DNA of 64,000 nt from positions 2,863,501 to 2,927,500 of the forward strand of contig CALZFC010000268.1 in the NCBI GenBank assembly GCA_945643635.1, in the 5' to 3' direction. Origin of the DNA: Allodiplogaster sudhausi (lineage: Eukaryota > Nematoda > Chromadorea > Rhabditida > Diplogasteridae). The notes under the pieces are model-generated. The model did no database searches, was not told the DNA's origin, and saw nothing but the letters and a program-made list of their open reading frames with translations. This document shows positions 24,083 to 34,535 of this stretch, piece after piece (position 1 is the stretch's first letter; the number at the start of each line of letters is the position of its first letter). A program made the translations under genes and the position numbers.

Positions 24083-24441
24083 AAACACGTGAGTTTCAAT
24101 TGGTTCGTGAATGGCGAGTGGGAGTTAAAATAAAACATTTTTTGTTTCCGAAGATTGAGTCTATTGTTAGCTAGCCTTTCGCAAAGACTGCAACTTACAC
24201 TTTTTATTGCAGCGATGCGTAGGCGTTCTTTTATTGAACAGCAGAGCCAATGTAAATTAAGCAATTTCTCTCCAGTGCCCATGCATATCCTTTCTCTCTC
24301 TCTCAGTCTCTCTCGCTCTCTTTCTCTCTCTCTCTCTCTCTATCGCTTTCTCGCTTTTCTCTCACTCTCTCTCTTTCTCTCTATCGCTCTTTCTCTCTCC
24401 CTCTCTCGCTCTCTCGCGCTCTCTCTCTCTCTCTCTCTCTC

Positions 24442-24474
<33 letters not shown>

Positions 24475-25897
24475 TTCTCACTCTCTCACTCCCTCGCTTG
24501 CTCGCTCGCTCTCTCTCTCTCACTCCCTCCCCCCTCGTCCCCTTTGTCCATACATCTCTACCCTTCCGCTTTCTACTCTCTCTGACATCATTTTTCGTGG
24601 TAACCCCGTCAAATTCTAGCACGCAGAATCCCGCTGAAGTCCCGAATTGTGGCGGGCGGGCAGCTTTAATAAAATGATAATATATCTGTATATTTTCTCC
24701 TGTTTCACTTCATTTCGTACTTATAAATCTTCAACCAAGAGATACATAAATCTCCTTCTCCATCTCATTCAGTCCATTGGTTGATCTCTCTTTTCTACTT
24801 TGTGATTCATGGATTAAAAAGACTCTACTTCAATTTCTTTTTCTTTCCTTCTTTCTCTCTCTCTTCATTCCCCACTCCCTTTCTCTCGTCTCTCTCTCTC
24901 GCCGCTCTCCGCTCTCCCTCTCTTTTTCTCTCTCTCTCGTTTTCTCTCTCTCTCTTCTTTCCCCTCTTTCTTTCTCTCGTCTCTCTCTCTCTTAGTCTCT
25001 CACACATTCCCCCTCTCACTCCCCCTCTGTATTCATTCATGTACTCATTGGTTCGCATGGAGTATACAGCTTCTTGTTTCTTACGGCTCGACAACTGGAC
25101 GTGTGAAACACAAAAGAGTTAGAAGAGGATGAATGAAGTAAGATAGAAGAGAGCCAAGAGAGACAGAGAAAGAGGGAGAGAGAGAGAGATAGTATGTTAG
25201 AGAGATAATGTGAGCAAGGGAGAGTGTGTGATAGTAAGAGAGTGGCAAAGAACGAAAGAGTTGTGAGAGCTGTTGTGTCGTCTTTAGTCGTAAGTAGCAT
25301 TCCTCATTGCTTTTCTCTGCACTCCTCTACTGGTATGTCTCTCTTCTCTCTCTCTCTCACTCTCTCTCTCTCTCTTCTCTCTCTCTCTTCTATCTTTCTC
25401 TCTCTTTCTCTCTCTCTTCTCTCTCTCTCTCTATTCTCTGATGGAACTGAGAGGGAAAGTGATCGTGTTCTTTCAACTGCTTCCCTCAGGGGCATTTGTG
25501 CTGTGCTTGTCTCTTCTCCCCTTGCTAATCTCCTCTGATTGTGAGTGTCGTAGACTCGGTGTCTCGGCCATCTACTTCACAGAGCGCGTAGTGCATACCG
25601 TATACCTTCAACCTCTACCGTATCCTTTTATACCTCCTACCGTACCCCGCTACAGTACCCCAAAGCCTACAGTACCCCCAAATGGACAACGGTACCCTCG
25701 CACCACTGCGCACCCCCATGCTTCACCTCCCCGTGAACCGTGGCGCGCGCCCCCGCTCCTCCACCACCTCCTCCTCTTGCTACTCTCGCATCCGTCCCCG
25801 GGGTCTCGCGCCTGGTCTCGCGCCCTCCCAAGGCCTCTCGACCCTCCTCTCCCCCTCAACCCTCGCGCGTCTCGTCTACCGTAAGCTCATTTGTGAG

Positions 25898-27909
25898 ATG
25901 GACTACGAGGACATCATCACGACACGCGGCACGAATGAGAACGTCACGGTCATCCTCTTCGGCTGGGCCGGCTGCAAGGACCGCTACCTCGCCAAATACG
26001 CCGCCGTCTACGATGAGGCCGGGTTAGTCAAACGAAAAAAAAATTGGGCCGTAAATTGGGAAGCCGGGTTGCCGGCCCGTAAATTGGGAAGCCGGATTGT
26101 CGGGCCGTAAATTAGAGAAAACAAGGGCCGTATAATCGGCAATCCAAAGTATTTATTGCTTTACTAGTCAGTTTCTGCACCTTGAAGCGCGAGCAAAGCA
26201 ATACAACTTTTTAATACCATTTGAAGATAATTATATCCTTAATGAATCCTATAGTATACTGTTTACCGACGTTAGTAGATAGCTAGTATATATGTAGTAG
26301 CTTCAAACGGTTTCGCACAGAAGATACTCACTATTCGTACTGCTTCTTTCTTCAGCGTGGCTGATTGTGAGAGAACAGGAATTCTTCCCCGCAGTGCTAA
26401 TGTGTGGATCATGCATACAAAGATGCTATTAATGTATAGTCCGATGGTGAAAAGAACAAGGAGAGCTAATGAGAGAGAGAGAAGAGAGTGATAGAGACAG
26501 AGAGTGAGAGAGAAGAGAGAGCGAAAAGAGAGAGAGAGATGAGAGAGAGAGAAAGAGAGGGAGAGAAGAGTGAAGAGCGAGAGGGTGAGAGAGAGAGAAA
26601 AGAGAGAGAGAAAGAGAGAGAGAAAGAGAAACGAATGTGATCTGAAGTGACAAACGTTTTGACTGATCGATGCTAATCAGTAAGTAAACTATCTCTTCCA
26701 CACTCGCTCTGCGAAAGAAGAAACGACAGTACTTTGTATAAATGCTAAAGATAAATAGAGCATCCGCAAATTGGCATGTGACAAGAGAACTGTTTTTTTT
26801 CAAGTATTTAAAGATTCATTCTCTTTTGATCTTATTCTTTAACAACAAAAAGAATTAAGAGATAAACATAACACATCAAAATCCATCGATCTCTGTTGTT
26901 GTAGAGCTTCGGGAAATGACAAAAAAAAACATGTTTTCGCAGACGCAGGCCGTGTCCTAAAAATATGTTTAGGGCTCAAGCACTTGTACTGTTCGGGCTG
27001 CTCTCTCTCTTGGCTCTTCTAAAATCTGTTTACGCCAGCGATGCCTCGCTGCTAAAATATTGACGAAGAAATGCTGACAATGAGAAAGCATAGAGTAAAT
27101 ATTCATATTATGTCAGCAAGAATTGATACAAAATGCGAGTAATACCGCAAACATCAATAAATTCACTACTTTCTACAATAAAAAATAGTGGTGAAAGGAA
27201 CTTCATGAATAAACAGTAAAAATGTAGAAGTCGTAACAAATCGAAAAATTTATTTTTGGTTAACAAAGCAAATATTAATAATTTAATTTTCCACATCTCT
27301 GAGTTTTATTTCCCTTGGCAAAGGAAGGAGATTTTGCAGGTACACGACGATTCGCTTCACGATGCCCATCCAACAAGTCCGGAGCTACTCATCGTACAAG
27401 GCGTTTGCTCGGTTAGTTGGAGACGTATGTGGATTCGAACCCTGGTTGTTCGGATTGCGATGCTGGCGCCGTTTACCACTCGGCCATCGGGACCATGATT
27501 TCTTAGGTGGTTCTACACGCGCACGCTGCAGACGACTGACGCGCATCCGCGGCAGCTCTTCTTCCACGTCTTCTCGATGAACGGCTGCTCGCTCTTCACT
27601 GCACTCTGGGACGTGCTGCAGAAGGAGGGCAGACGGGATATTCAGGCAGCCACCAGGGGCATCGTCTTTGACAGGTTAATGGAATGCCAGAAAACTCACA
27701 TTTTGAATTCGCACCTTTTTGCCTGACACAAGGGCGAGAAAGAATGCATGTGATTAAATGTCAGAGAGACTAGACTACAATAGTTCTGATCCGTCCTTAA
27801 TCTTCAAGCTATATTCTGTTACCCTGTATCCTCTTCTCTCTCTCTCTCTCTCTCCCTCCTCTCTCTCTCTCTCTTCCTCTCCCTTCTCTCTCTTCCTCCC
27901 TCTCTTCAT

Positions 27910-27964
<55 letters not shown>

Positions 27965-28835
27965 GTTGTCCTGCCTTCGTGAACCCGTCGCAGACGGCGC
28001 GTGCTCTCTCGATCGCCACTCTCCCTCCTCCCTCCTTCCACGCCGCTCTCCGCGAGTTCTACCGCGGCGTCCTCCTCACCTACTTCTCGCTCCATCACGC
28101 GCTCATCTGGGTACGACACTTATTTATTTATTTATGTATTTTATTTTTAATAAGTAATAAAATTTAATTACAGCAACAAGTTGTACTAGGTTCACCGGGG
28201 CATAAAAATATACAATTTCCGCTGAAATTTTTTATTTTTTTAAATATTTTTTACATATCATAGTACTTGAAATATGTAGTTAATGTTTACATGCACAACA
28301 AACCTGTCACTTTCAGCTTGTATCGATTCGCGCCGATTTACAAATATTTACTTACAAATTTTAAACATAAAAAATTAAACTCTATGCTTTCTCAGTTGCG
28401 CTCTCATTGGGAACGTCGCGTGTGGCAGCGACATTTCGCCTTCTTCCATCTGCTCGAGCTGGAGGATCTGCCAAAGTTCGTTTTGGCGGAACTTTGTTGC
28501 CTTTCTTTCTTTCTTTCTTTCTTAAAAAATATTTATACGAATGCATTTCTATTTTAGAAGCGATAACTTCAAAATATTTCTGATGTTAAAACTTTTTTCA
28601 TTTTGCGGGTTACACGTCTTCGTGAACAAGGAAACAATGAAGATAAATTTGTTATTTCACTTTGACCTTCGCCGCCTCTTATTTCCCTTTGATCTTTTCC
28701 GCTTACTCTTCTCGTTCAGGGCGACGCTCTTCATCTACGGCCCGGCCGACGACATCTGCTCGCATACGTCGATCGAGCGGGCCGCGCGGCACTTTGCGAA
28801 ACGCGCCGGTGATCAGGGGGTACGGTAGATGGAGA

Positions 28836-28882
<47 letters not shown>

Positions 28883-29504
28883 GGAGAGAGAGAGGGAGTG
28901 AGAACAAGAGAGAGGGAAAAGAGAAAGAGAGACAGAGGGAGAGAGAGAAATAGAGAGAAAACACAAAACAGAAATCTATTTAAACTTTTCTGACTGTAAT
29001 AGTCGCGTCCCTCGAAATCACATGCTCTCTCACTCTTCGGTCACGCAAAATGGCGCGAATTCAAACGTGTGTTTATTTGGCTCCTTTGAGGTGCACATGC
29101 TGCGCCTCCTGAACTCGCCGCACGTCCAGCATCTTCGCTCCGAGCCGAAGGCCTACCGCGCTGCTGTCAGTTTGAGGCTCCTATCGAGAAACCTGAAGCT
29201 TCTATTTAATAAAACCCTTGATGCTTCTTTAAAAAATACTGTGCGGCTCTTCAAAAAAAGCCCTCAGCCGCCGTAGTAAAGTGTCCCTTTTATGAGGTTA
29301 AAAACAGGGTACTGACATGAGGCTAACCACTTTAACACTAGGTTTAGCCTCATGTTTACACTGATATCAACATTAAGGCTTCCTTGCTCTTGGTGTCTTT
29401 GTTATTCATAGAGAGAGAGAGAGATAGAGAGTGACGGGAAGATAAAGGAAAGTGAAAGAGAGAGAGAGAGAGAGAGAGAGAGTGACGGGAAGATAAAGGA
29501 AAGT

Positions 29505-29544
<40 letters not shown>

Positions 29545-29563
29545 CGGGAAGATAAAGGAAAGT

Positions 29564-29610
<47 letters not shown>

Positions 29611-29644
29611 GGAGAGGGAGAGAAATAGAGCGACGTGAAGAGAA

Positions 29645-29697
<53 letters not shown>

Positions 29698-31385
29698 GGA
29701 GAGAGGGTGGGGAGAGATCGAGATAGAGAGAATGCAGAAGAGTGTACATATCCACCAGTCTAATATAAGAACCGCTTCATGTGCATGAGCAGCACTGCTC
29801 TCCTGTCTCGGTCTCTTTATTTTCTACAACCCTCCCCCCCTCTCCCCAGCTTCTTCTTTCTTTCTCTTACCCTCTTTTTGCACTCACTCCCTCTCTAATC
29901 TAAACCTTAACATTCCTAATCGGCTTCTGCTCAATTCTTCCATTAATGGCATTGACAAATTCTTACAATTAGATGCAACAACTTTTATAGATTCAGCCTC
30001 ATAAAACGAGCATAATAAAAACAATGTTCAGCCGGCAGCAGCTGAACAAAACGGGCAGCATTTAAGACAGCTGCCCACGCAAACTTGAGCAAGTCGCAAC
30101 ATCGGTTCAGGAACCGGCAAAATCTAGCGATTCCCTCAATGCAACCGACATTCGACGGATTTTTCGAACAAAGCATTTCTATTGTCCATCGGAGCACTAG
30201 CAAGAATTGAGAGCAGGAGGGATACTGGACATTTTACTAGCCGTGAATGCGGAAACTTCTTTTTAATGTGCAAAGCTTCAACCTGGCCCTGGTGATATGT
30301 AACATAGTTCAAAAAAACCGCCTTTCTCTGTAGAAGACCATCATATAGAGAGAGAGCGAACTTTCGGTCTCTCTCTTTGTGTTTCTCTCAATTTTCTCTC
30401 AAAATGGATGCAAAACAGCACCGGTTGGCTTGGTGCCAAACATGTTTTATTGAGATTTTACTACTTTAATGTATACATATTTATACAAAAATTAACACGA
30501 TGTAAGAGGATAGGGTGATAGACCGATAAGTAAACTCTCTCTCGATCTCTCTCAACGATTTATGCTAATTCTCTCAATGAACGCAAAACAATACAATTTG
30601 GTTTTTGCCCGGCAACATGAGGCTAATAAGAGACAGCGAGGGAGCATGAATTTTGAAGAGACTCTGCTCAACATGAGGCACATAATCTTGACTCAATGCG
30701 GACCGGGTCAAGATTCTGTGCCTCATGTTGAGCAGAGTCTCCTCAAAATGCATGCTCTCTCACTTTGTCTTCGCCTCAGGTTGCTGCCTGATGCTAGCCA
30801 GAAAATCATATCAGGCTAACTCTAAGGGAACAGGCATACACAAGAAGAGTTGCCGTAGATGAGAGAGGAACAGAGATATTAGCCTGATGTCAGTAACTTC
30901 ATCTTTCGCCTCAAAAAAGAGACACTTTACTACGGCGGCAGGGGGCATCAAAATGTTGTACTCATTTAGCATCAAGATTGCTGCCATAGCAAGCGAGATG
31001 AGTCGCAGACTTTTTCTTTCAGGGTTTTGGCGCGAAATAAAAAATGTACTCAAATTTTCCTCCTCTTCAGGTGCTTCGCTTCATCGTCCTGCACGACGAG
31101 CACGACGAATCGACGCCGCCTGACGTGCCGCACCTCTCATACACCGTTCGACGTGCGGCCGACTTCCCCGAGTCCAAGGGGCCTTCTGCAAATGACATAG
31201 ACCCCTTTGTTCGGGGACCCCCTGGGAACGGAGACCCCTTTGTCACGGGACCCCCTCCTGCTGCAACTGCTGCCATCACCACTACCGACGACTCCAGCCG
31301 GGCCGCTTCGTCCTCGGATGAAGATGAGCATGTCCCGCACGCGCCGCACGTCTCGACGCCGATGCCACGCGTTGCGGTTGCGTGA
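25898..31385 (+). CDS. TMEM53: TMEM53/DUF829 family protein
   Basis: Member of the DUF829 (TMEM53) alpha/beta-hydrolase-like family; vertebrate TMEM53 is a nuclear-envelope membrane protein. Exons: 25898-26022, 27340-27411, 27507-27674, 27966-28110, 28396-28475, 28720-28819, 29091-29165, 31071-31385. Phase is continuous throughout, 359 residues. Family landmarks in order: VILFGWAGCKDRYLAKY, a TIRFTMP segment, LFFHVFSMNGCSLF (the nucleophile-elbow region of the fold), LFIYGPADDICSHTSIE (acid-residue strand), and NSPHVQHLR with the late His. The last exon adds an unusual 85-residue low-complexity tail containing two DPFVxGPP repeats. The frame is also open upstream to an ATG at 25682, giving a possible Arg/Ser/Pro-rich 72-residue extension; 25898 was chosen because homology starts there. 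The intron contents are listed separately. Confidence 0.93.
26020..26115. repeat. About 30-bp degenerate repeat at TMEM53 intron 1 donor
   Basis: Immediately after the exon 1 donor, three units of GGGCCGTAAATTGGGAAGCC with variable tails lie head to tail. The motif resembles the repeat that starts at the jun-1 exon 1 donor (GGGCCGTAATTTGGGTTCG). Confidence 0.75.
26466..26640. repeat. (GA)n tract in TMEM53 intron 1
   Basis: GA-rich microsatellite with scattered T and C interruptions on the plus strand, inside the 1.3-kb intron 1. Confidence 0.85.
27412..27506 (-). other. Intron 2 of TMEM53: antisense tRNA-like sequence
   Basis: This 95-bp spliceosomal intron (GTTAGT to TCTTAG) consists mostly of a tRNA-like sequence read on the minus strand from 27494. 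It has GGTCCCG, an A-box TGGCCGAGTGG (27486-27476) followed by GGCGCCAG, and a B-box GGTTCGAATCC (27441-27431). The A-to-B spacing of about 34 nt is normal. The 3' half has no sequence complementary to the 5' acceptor strand, and the T stem and anticodon stem do not pair well. It is therefore a tRNA pseudogene or SINE head rather than a working tRNA. The D-arm region resembles Leu/Ser tRNAs. Confidence 0.75.
27680..27756 (-). repeat. Dispersed repeat R, copy 3
   Basis: Minus-strand copy in TMEM53 intron 3: TTTTGAATTCGCACCTTTTT then GCCTGACACAAGGGCGAGAA, ending near AATGCATGTGATT. Confidence 0.7.
27836..27965. repeat. (CT)n tract forming the exon 4 polypyrimidine tract
   Basis: CT microsatellite that runs directly into the TTCCAG acceptor of TMEM53 exon 4 (27966), so the repeat itself supplies the polypyrimidine tract. 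Confidence 0.85.
28820..28970. repeat. GTACGGTAG donor followed by (GA)n tract
   Basis: Intron 6 of TMEM53 opens with GTACGGTAG, the same nine bases that open two jun-1 introns, and then becomes a GA microsatellite. Confidence 0.85.
29011..29088 (+). repeat. Dispersed repeat R, copy 4, at exon 7 acceptor
   Basis: Plus-strand copy (ATCACATGCTCTCTCACTCT, AATGGCGCGAATTCAAACG, then TTTATTTGGCTCCTTT). Its right end is followed at once by GAG and exon 7 of TMEM53 at 29091, so the polypyrimidine region of that acceptor lies inside the repeat. Confidence 0.75.
29410..29745. repeat. Compound (GA)n with 50-60-bp higher-order repeat
   Basis: GA microsatellite in which AGTGACGGGAAGATAAAGGA and AAGTGAAAGAG recur three times, so the tract has a higher-order unit of about 50-60 bp. 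Confidence 0.9.
30643..30756. repeat. Long near-perfect hairpin inside TIR element
   Basis: Inverted repeat with arms of about 50 bp containing GACTCTGCTCAACATGAGGC, separated by a loop of roughly ten bases. Weaker pairing continues outward to about 30605-30795. Only a few arm positions mismatch. Confidence 0.9.
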
Positions 31386-31488
31386 CGCGTCGCGGTTGCG
31401 TCACGCGTCGCGGTTGAGTGACGCGTCGCATTTGTGTGACGCGTCGCATTTGTGTGACGCGTCGCGGTTATGTGACGCGTCGCGGTTT
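31376..31488. repeat. 18-bp tandem repeat over the TMEM53 stop codon
   Basis: About six copies of an 18-bp unit built on TGACGCGTCGCGGTT; TGACGCGTCG is nearly palindromic. The first repeat supplies the TGA stop of TMEM53 at 31383-31385. In the +1 frame the array is open and would encode a repeating DASRLC-type hexapeptide. Confidence 0.9.
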
Positions 31489-31552
31489 CCTATTTCCTTT
31501 CCTAGTCCTACCATTGCCTCCCATACTTTCTCCCTGATGATGATATAAAGAC

Positions 31553-32110
31553 TCGTTCGTCAATGCATAATCCTATTTTATTTCCATCCGCAATCTCTTG
31601 TGTACTAGGCTTTTTCTTCATGTTATAGTGTTATTTCAAGAATCTTTAAATACATAGATAACTTATTTCTTGAGCATTACTTTCTTTCGGAAGGCAGCTT
31701 GTAAAAGGATTTGGTTAAAAAAAAACTTTTTTTTTGCTTGTGTAGTAAATGCCTTCACCTTCTATTCTGGTCTCTGGCGAGTAGCACTCGAAATGAATTC
31801 CCGGATGATTTTCTCGCTGAAAGTTTTTACTCGTACGTCAATGCATAATCCTATTCAATTTCCATCTGCACTCTCTTGTTCTAGACCTTTAACGCTTCTT
31901 TTTATCAATTAACAAAACATATTATAGTGTTATTTCAAGAATCTTTAAATGTATAGATAATTTATTTCTTGAGGCATATTTCTTTCTTTCTTTCGCAAGG
32001 TAGCTTGTGAAATGAGTTCTGAATAGTTTTTCTTAGTTTGTTGAATAAATGTCATCACTTTCTGTTGTGGTCTCAGGCGTGTATTCGATAAATGAATTCC
32101 CGGATGATTT
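31553..32110. repeat. 278-bp direct tandem duplication
   Basis: Copy 1 starts at 31553 and copy 2 at 31831. Shared landmarks are GTCAATGCATAATCCTATT, TATAGTGTTATTTCAAGAAT and AATGAATTCCCGGATGATTT. Copy 2 has AATAAA at 32044 where copy 1 has AGTAAA, so the TMEM53 poly(A) signal may lie in the second copy. Confidence 0.85.
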
Positions 32111-32144
32111 TAGCCACTTCATTATTGTCCTAATCATTTCCATA

Positions 32145-32280
32145 TCTCTCTCTATCTTTTTCCCCTCTCTCTCTCTCTCTTCCCTCTCTCTCTTCTCTTT
32201 CTCTCTCTCTCTCTCTCTCTTCTCTTTCTCTCTCTCTTCTCTTTCTCTCTCTTCTCTCTCTCTGCTCTCCCTCTCCCTAC
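32145..32280. repeat. (CT)n/(TTCTC)n tract
   Basis: CT-rich microsatellite separating the convergent TMEM53 and secreted-protein genes. Confidence 0.9.
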
Positions 32281-32357
32281 AGTGCCACCCAACATTATTG
32301 GGTCACTAATAATCAGAATATAATGCACTGAATATAATTCAACAGAACAAGTTTTAT

Positions 32358-34535
32358 TCAATTAATACCAAAGTGATTAAAGAGAAAGAAAGTAATTGCG
32401 GCATTAAATATTTCAGAGAAAAGGACAGAGAAGTAGATGGTCCACCAGGCTTCATCAGACCTAAAAAGAAACAGTCGAAACTTTAGGGCATTAAAAAAAT
32501 CAATTTGCGATACTTTCCTTGAAATGAAGATTTTTTTTAGATAATTCAATGAAGTAATTCACGCATCAAAATCAATTTCAAATTCGAACAGCTCATCGTC
32601 GCCGTCTTCATCTGATACGGTAGATCTCTAAATTATTGAGAATGTGAACAGGATCACCGCCGAAAGAAAATAAATACATTTTGCAGCGAATAGGTCCCTG
32701 TGCTGATGGCAAACTCGTTATATTTCGTATATGGCAGAAAGCGGCTACTTGAAAATAGCAATCGCGAATTATAGTGTGGTTTCTAACACCCGATTTCTAA
32801 TATTTACGTATTGTTTCGATAAATGGACTAACAACCGAATGAATTGGGATCGGATGAATGGAATGGTTTGCAAGACAGGAACGCTGTGATGGAAGTAAAA
32901 GTCGGCAATTCTTTGAATTCAGAGCGAGAGCGTAAACCAGTAAAAGAAAAAAAAATTCATAGCCTCCAAAACATGGTAGTGGATGGCTTAGTGGTGATGG
33001 TAGTTGTGGTGGCTGGAGTCGTTGTTGGGCTGCAATGTATGTAACTGATGTATACATCGATGGACATTGTAGTTTGTTGTATTAGTTAATACTATATGAC
33101 TCATATCTCTCATCGTTACTCATTTTAATGAGTATCCTACAATCGCTAACTAAGTTCACGCAATTGTTATACAGAACTAGAATACTAGCCTACATGGGTC
33201 TCAACCATTTCATAATGCTAAACATAAAATATTAAAAAAAATAGCCGGAAGGGAATCCCCAACATGGCAGTGGATGTCGTCGTTGGCTGAGTGGTGGTGG
33301 TGGTTGTGCTGGTCGAAGTCGTCGTTGTCCTGCAATTTACCCGTTAGTTCATTATGATTAAAACTGATTGATAGTCGTGGTAGTTGTTGTTCAGAAATAA
33401 ATTTTAAATATTTCTTTAAACATTTGATTTTCCTAATAAAAATAAAACGTCACCCCATTTATTCCTTTAGTAGCGGCGAGAATTTTTTTCTATCGTGTTC
33501 GATAAAACGCTCGTTCTTGTACACTTCCATGATTAAAATGCTCACCTATTAAAGGGTAGATAGTCGCCCTTTAGAAGCGCTTTCACCTGCGAAATACGAA
33601 ACATTTTATATTCATTTTAAAGGTAAAGTTGTAAAAACTGTTTATATCTATAATAGAGAAACAGTGTACTGTAATTAATTTAGTGCTACTGTAACCTCAT
33701 CAATGTCAGCCAAAGGCAGAGTTCCTTTGGGTTTGCTTTTCATCCGGCTTTCTCCGAGATAAGCAATGATGTTCGGAATGGCGTTGGGATACTCTCATGT
33801 CGAGGTTGCAGTCATTGGACCAAGTTCCGCAGACCACCATCATATTCGAGAAACGACCGTCGAGCCACTCTAAATTTTGACAAATGAGGGGTTTTCAAAA
33901 TTGAACCGAAAATAAACATTCTCAACACATTTAACGGAAAATGCCTAAATATCTCTGTATACGTGACGTAGTGCAAAATATTATTGTCCGATGTTCTGCT
34001 AACCAATGATGATTTTCTCGCCTTCTACGTTGACTTGCCATTCTTGAGATGTCTCCTTATTGCTGTGAATGAAGTGCACGCAATAGCTTGTGTATGACAA
34101 AATCGGCAAAAGCGAGCAGCACTCTTGACACTGGCTTCCTTTGTCCCAGTCGTAGCATATAGTTTTCTAAAAGTCAAGGCGAGATGAATTTTGTAGTAGC
34201 AGTTCAACACTAGTCGCCCTCCCCTTCAGTTAGAATCCGCTCTCTCCAGCTATATTTCTGATAATTATGACAAAACTGGACTATGACGCAACTTTAATTC
34301 TTTTAATAAGTTGCTGTTGCCATTATTCATACTTTCCCTTTTACTAGTGCGCGACCCTTAAAGGAAATTAATAATAGAACCCGCAAAGTACCCATCGAGG
34401 AAATTTGGACTAGTTCAAGAAAGTAACCCCTTGAAAAAATCCGCATGATTTGCAAGGTCCGGCGGAACTCAGATGAAGAAGGGCCAGCACGAAGAGGCAC
34501 GATGCCAGAAAGCATGCAGCACGAGAGGGCGCCAT
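32358..34535 (-). CDS. Unrecognised secreted/surface protein, Cys-rich with Thr-rich stalk
   Basis: Not recognised. Ten exons chain on the minus strand by splice sites and phase: 34535-34428, 34166-34004, 33869-33696, 33586-33546, 33329-33264, 33029-32973, 32883-32836, 32697-32678, 32611-32563, 32460-32358, about 275 residues. In order: a signal peptide (MAPSRA, hydrophobic core, cleavage near SSAG); a Cys-rich region with CYDWDKGSQCQECC, YCVHF and VVCGTWSNDC; a Thr-rich mucin-like stretch over exons 5-6; an acidic segment EDGDDELFEFEIDFD; and a C-terminal hydrophobic segment that could be a membrane or GPI anchor. One base too many is needed in exon 3 near 33790, between two clearly coding frames, so it is either a frameshift or a sequence error. 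The stop TGA overlaps the poly(A) signal (TGAATAAA). The 20-bp exon 8 is the weakest. Confidence 0.6.

Larger units (their letters stand above)
19606..25681. other. Divergent intergenic region laat-1 / TMEM53
   Basis: No gene is supported. The spacer between two divergently transcribed genes is dominated by microsatellites: GA-rich on the plus strand at about 20215-20850 and 23390-23540, and CT-rich at about 21530-22330, 22820-23290, 24290-24530 and 24835-25440. Open frames here are Ser/Leu or Arg/Glu repeats read from these tracts. Non-repetitive islands (about 19640-20200, 20860-21300, 23550-23800) could hold promoters, but nothing specific was recognised. Confidence 0.7.
29267..30939. mobile_element. 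1.67-kb non-coding TIR element filling TMEM53 intron 7
   Basis: The left end GCCGCCGTAGTAAAGTGTC (from 29267) and the right end GACACTTTACTACGGCGGC (to 30939) are inverted repeats. Similarity continues about 55 bp inwards (TACTGACATxAGGCTAA on both sides). The interior holds GA microsatellites (29410-29745), a long hairpin and no convincing protein-coding frame. The target duplication was not identified. A related 86-bp element lies at 39134-39219. Confidence 0.75.

Noticed and set aside
26020..26060. Exon 1 of TMEM53 extending past 26022
   Set aside because: The frame runs into a repeat; GTTAGT at 26023 joins in phase to the homologous TIRFTMP exon at 27340.
26965..27063. 32-residue frame with a signal-peptide-like hydrophobic start inside TMEM53 intron 1
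   Set aside because: Too short, no splice or promoter support, and Leu richness comes partly from a CTCTCTCTCTT tract.
27412..27506. Functional tRNA gene on the minus strand
   Set aside because: A and B boxes are present, but the acceptor, T and anticodon stems do not pair, so only a tRNA-like remnant is called.
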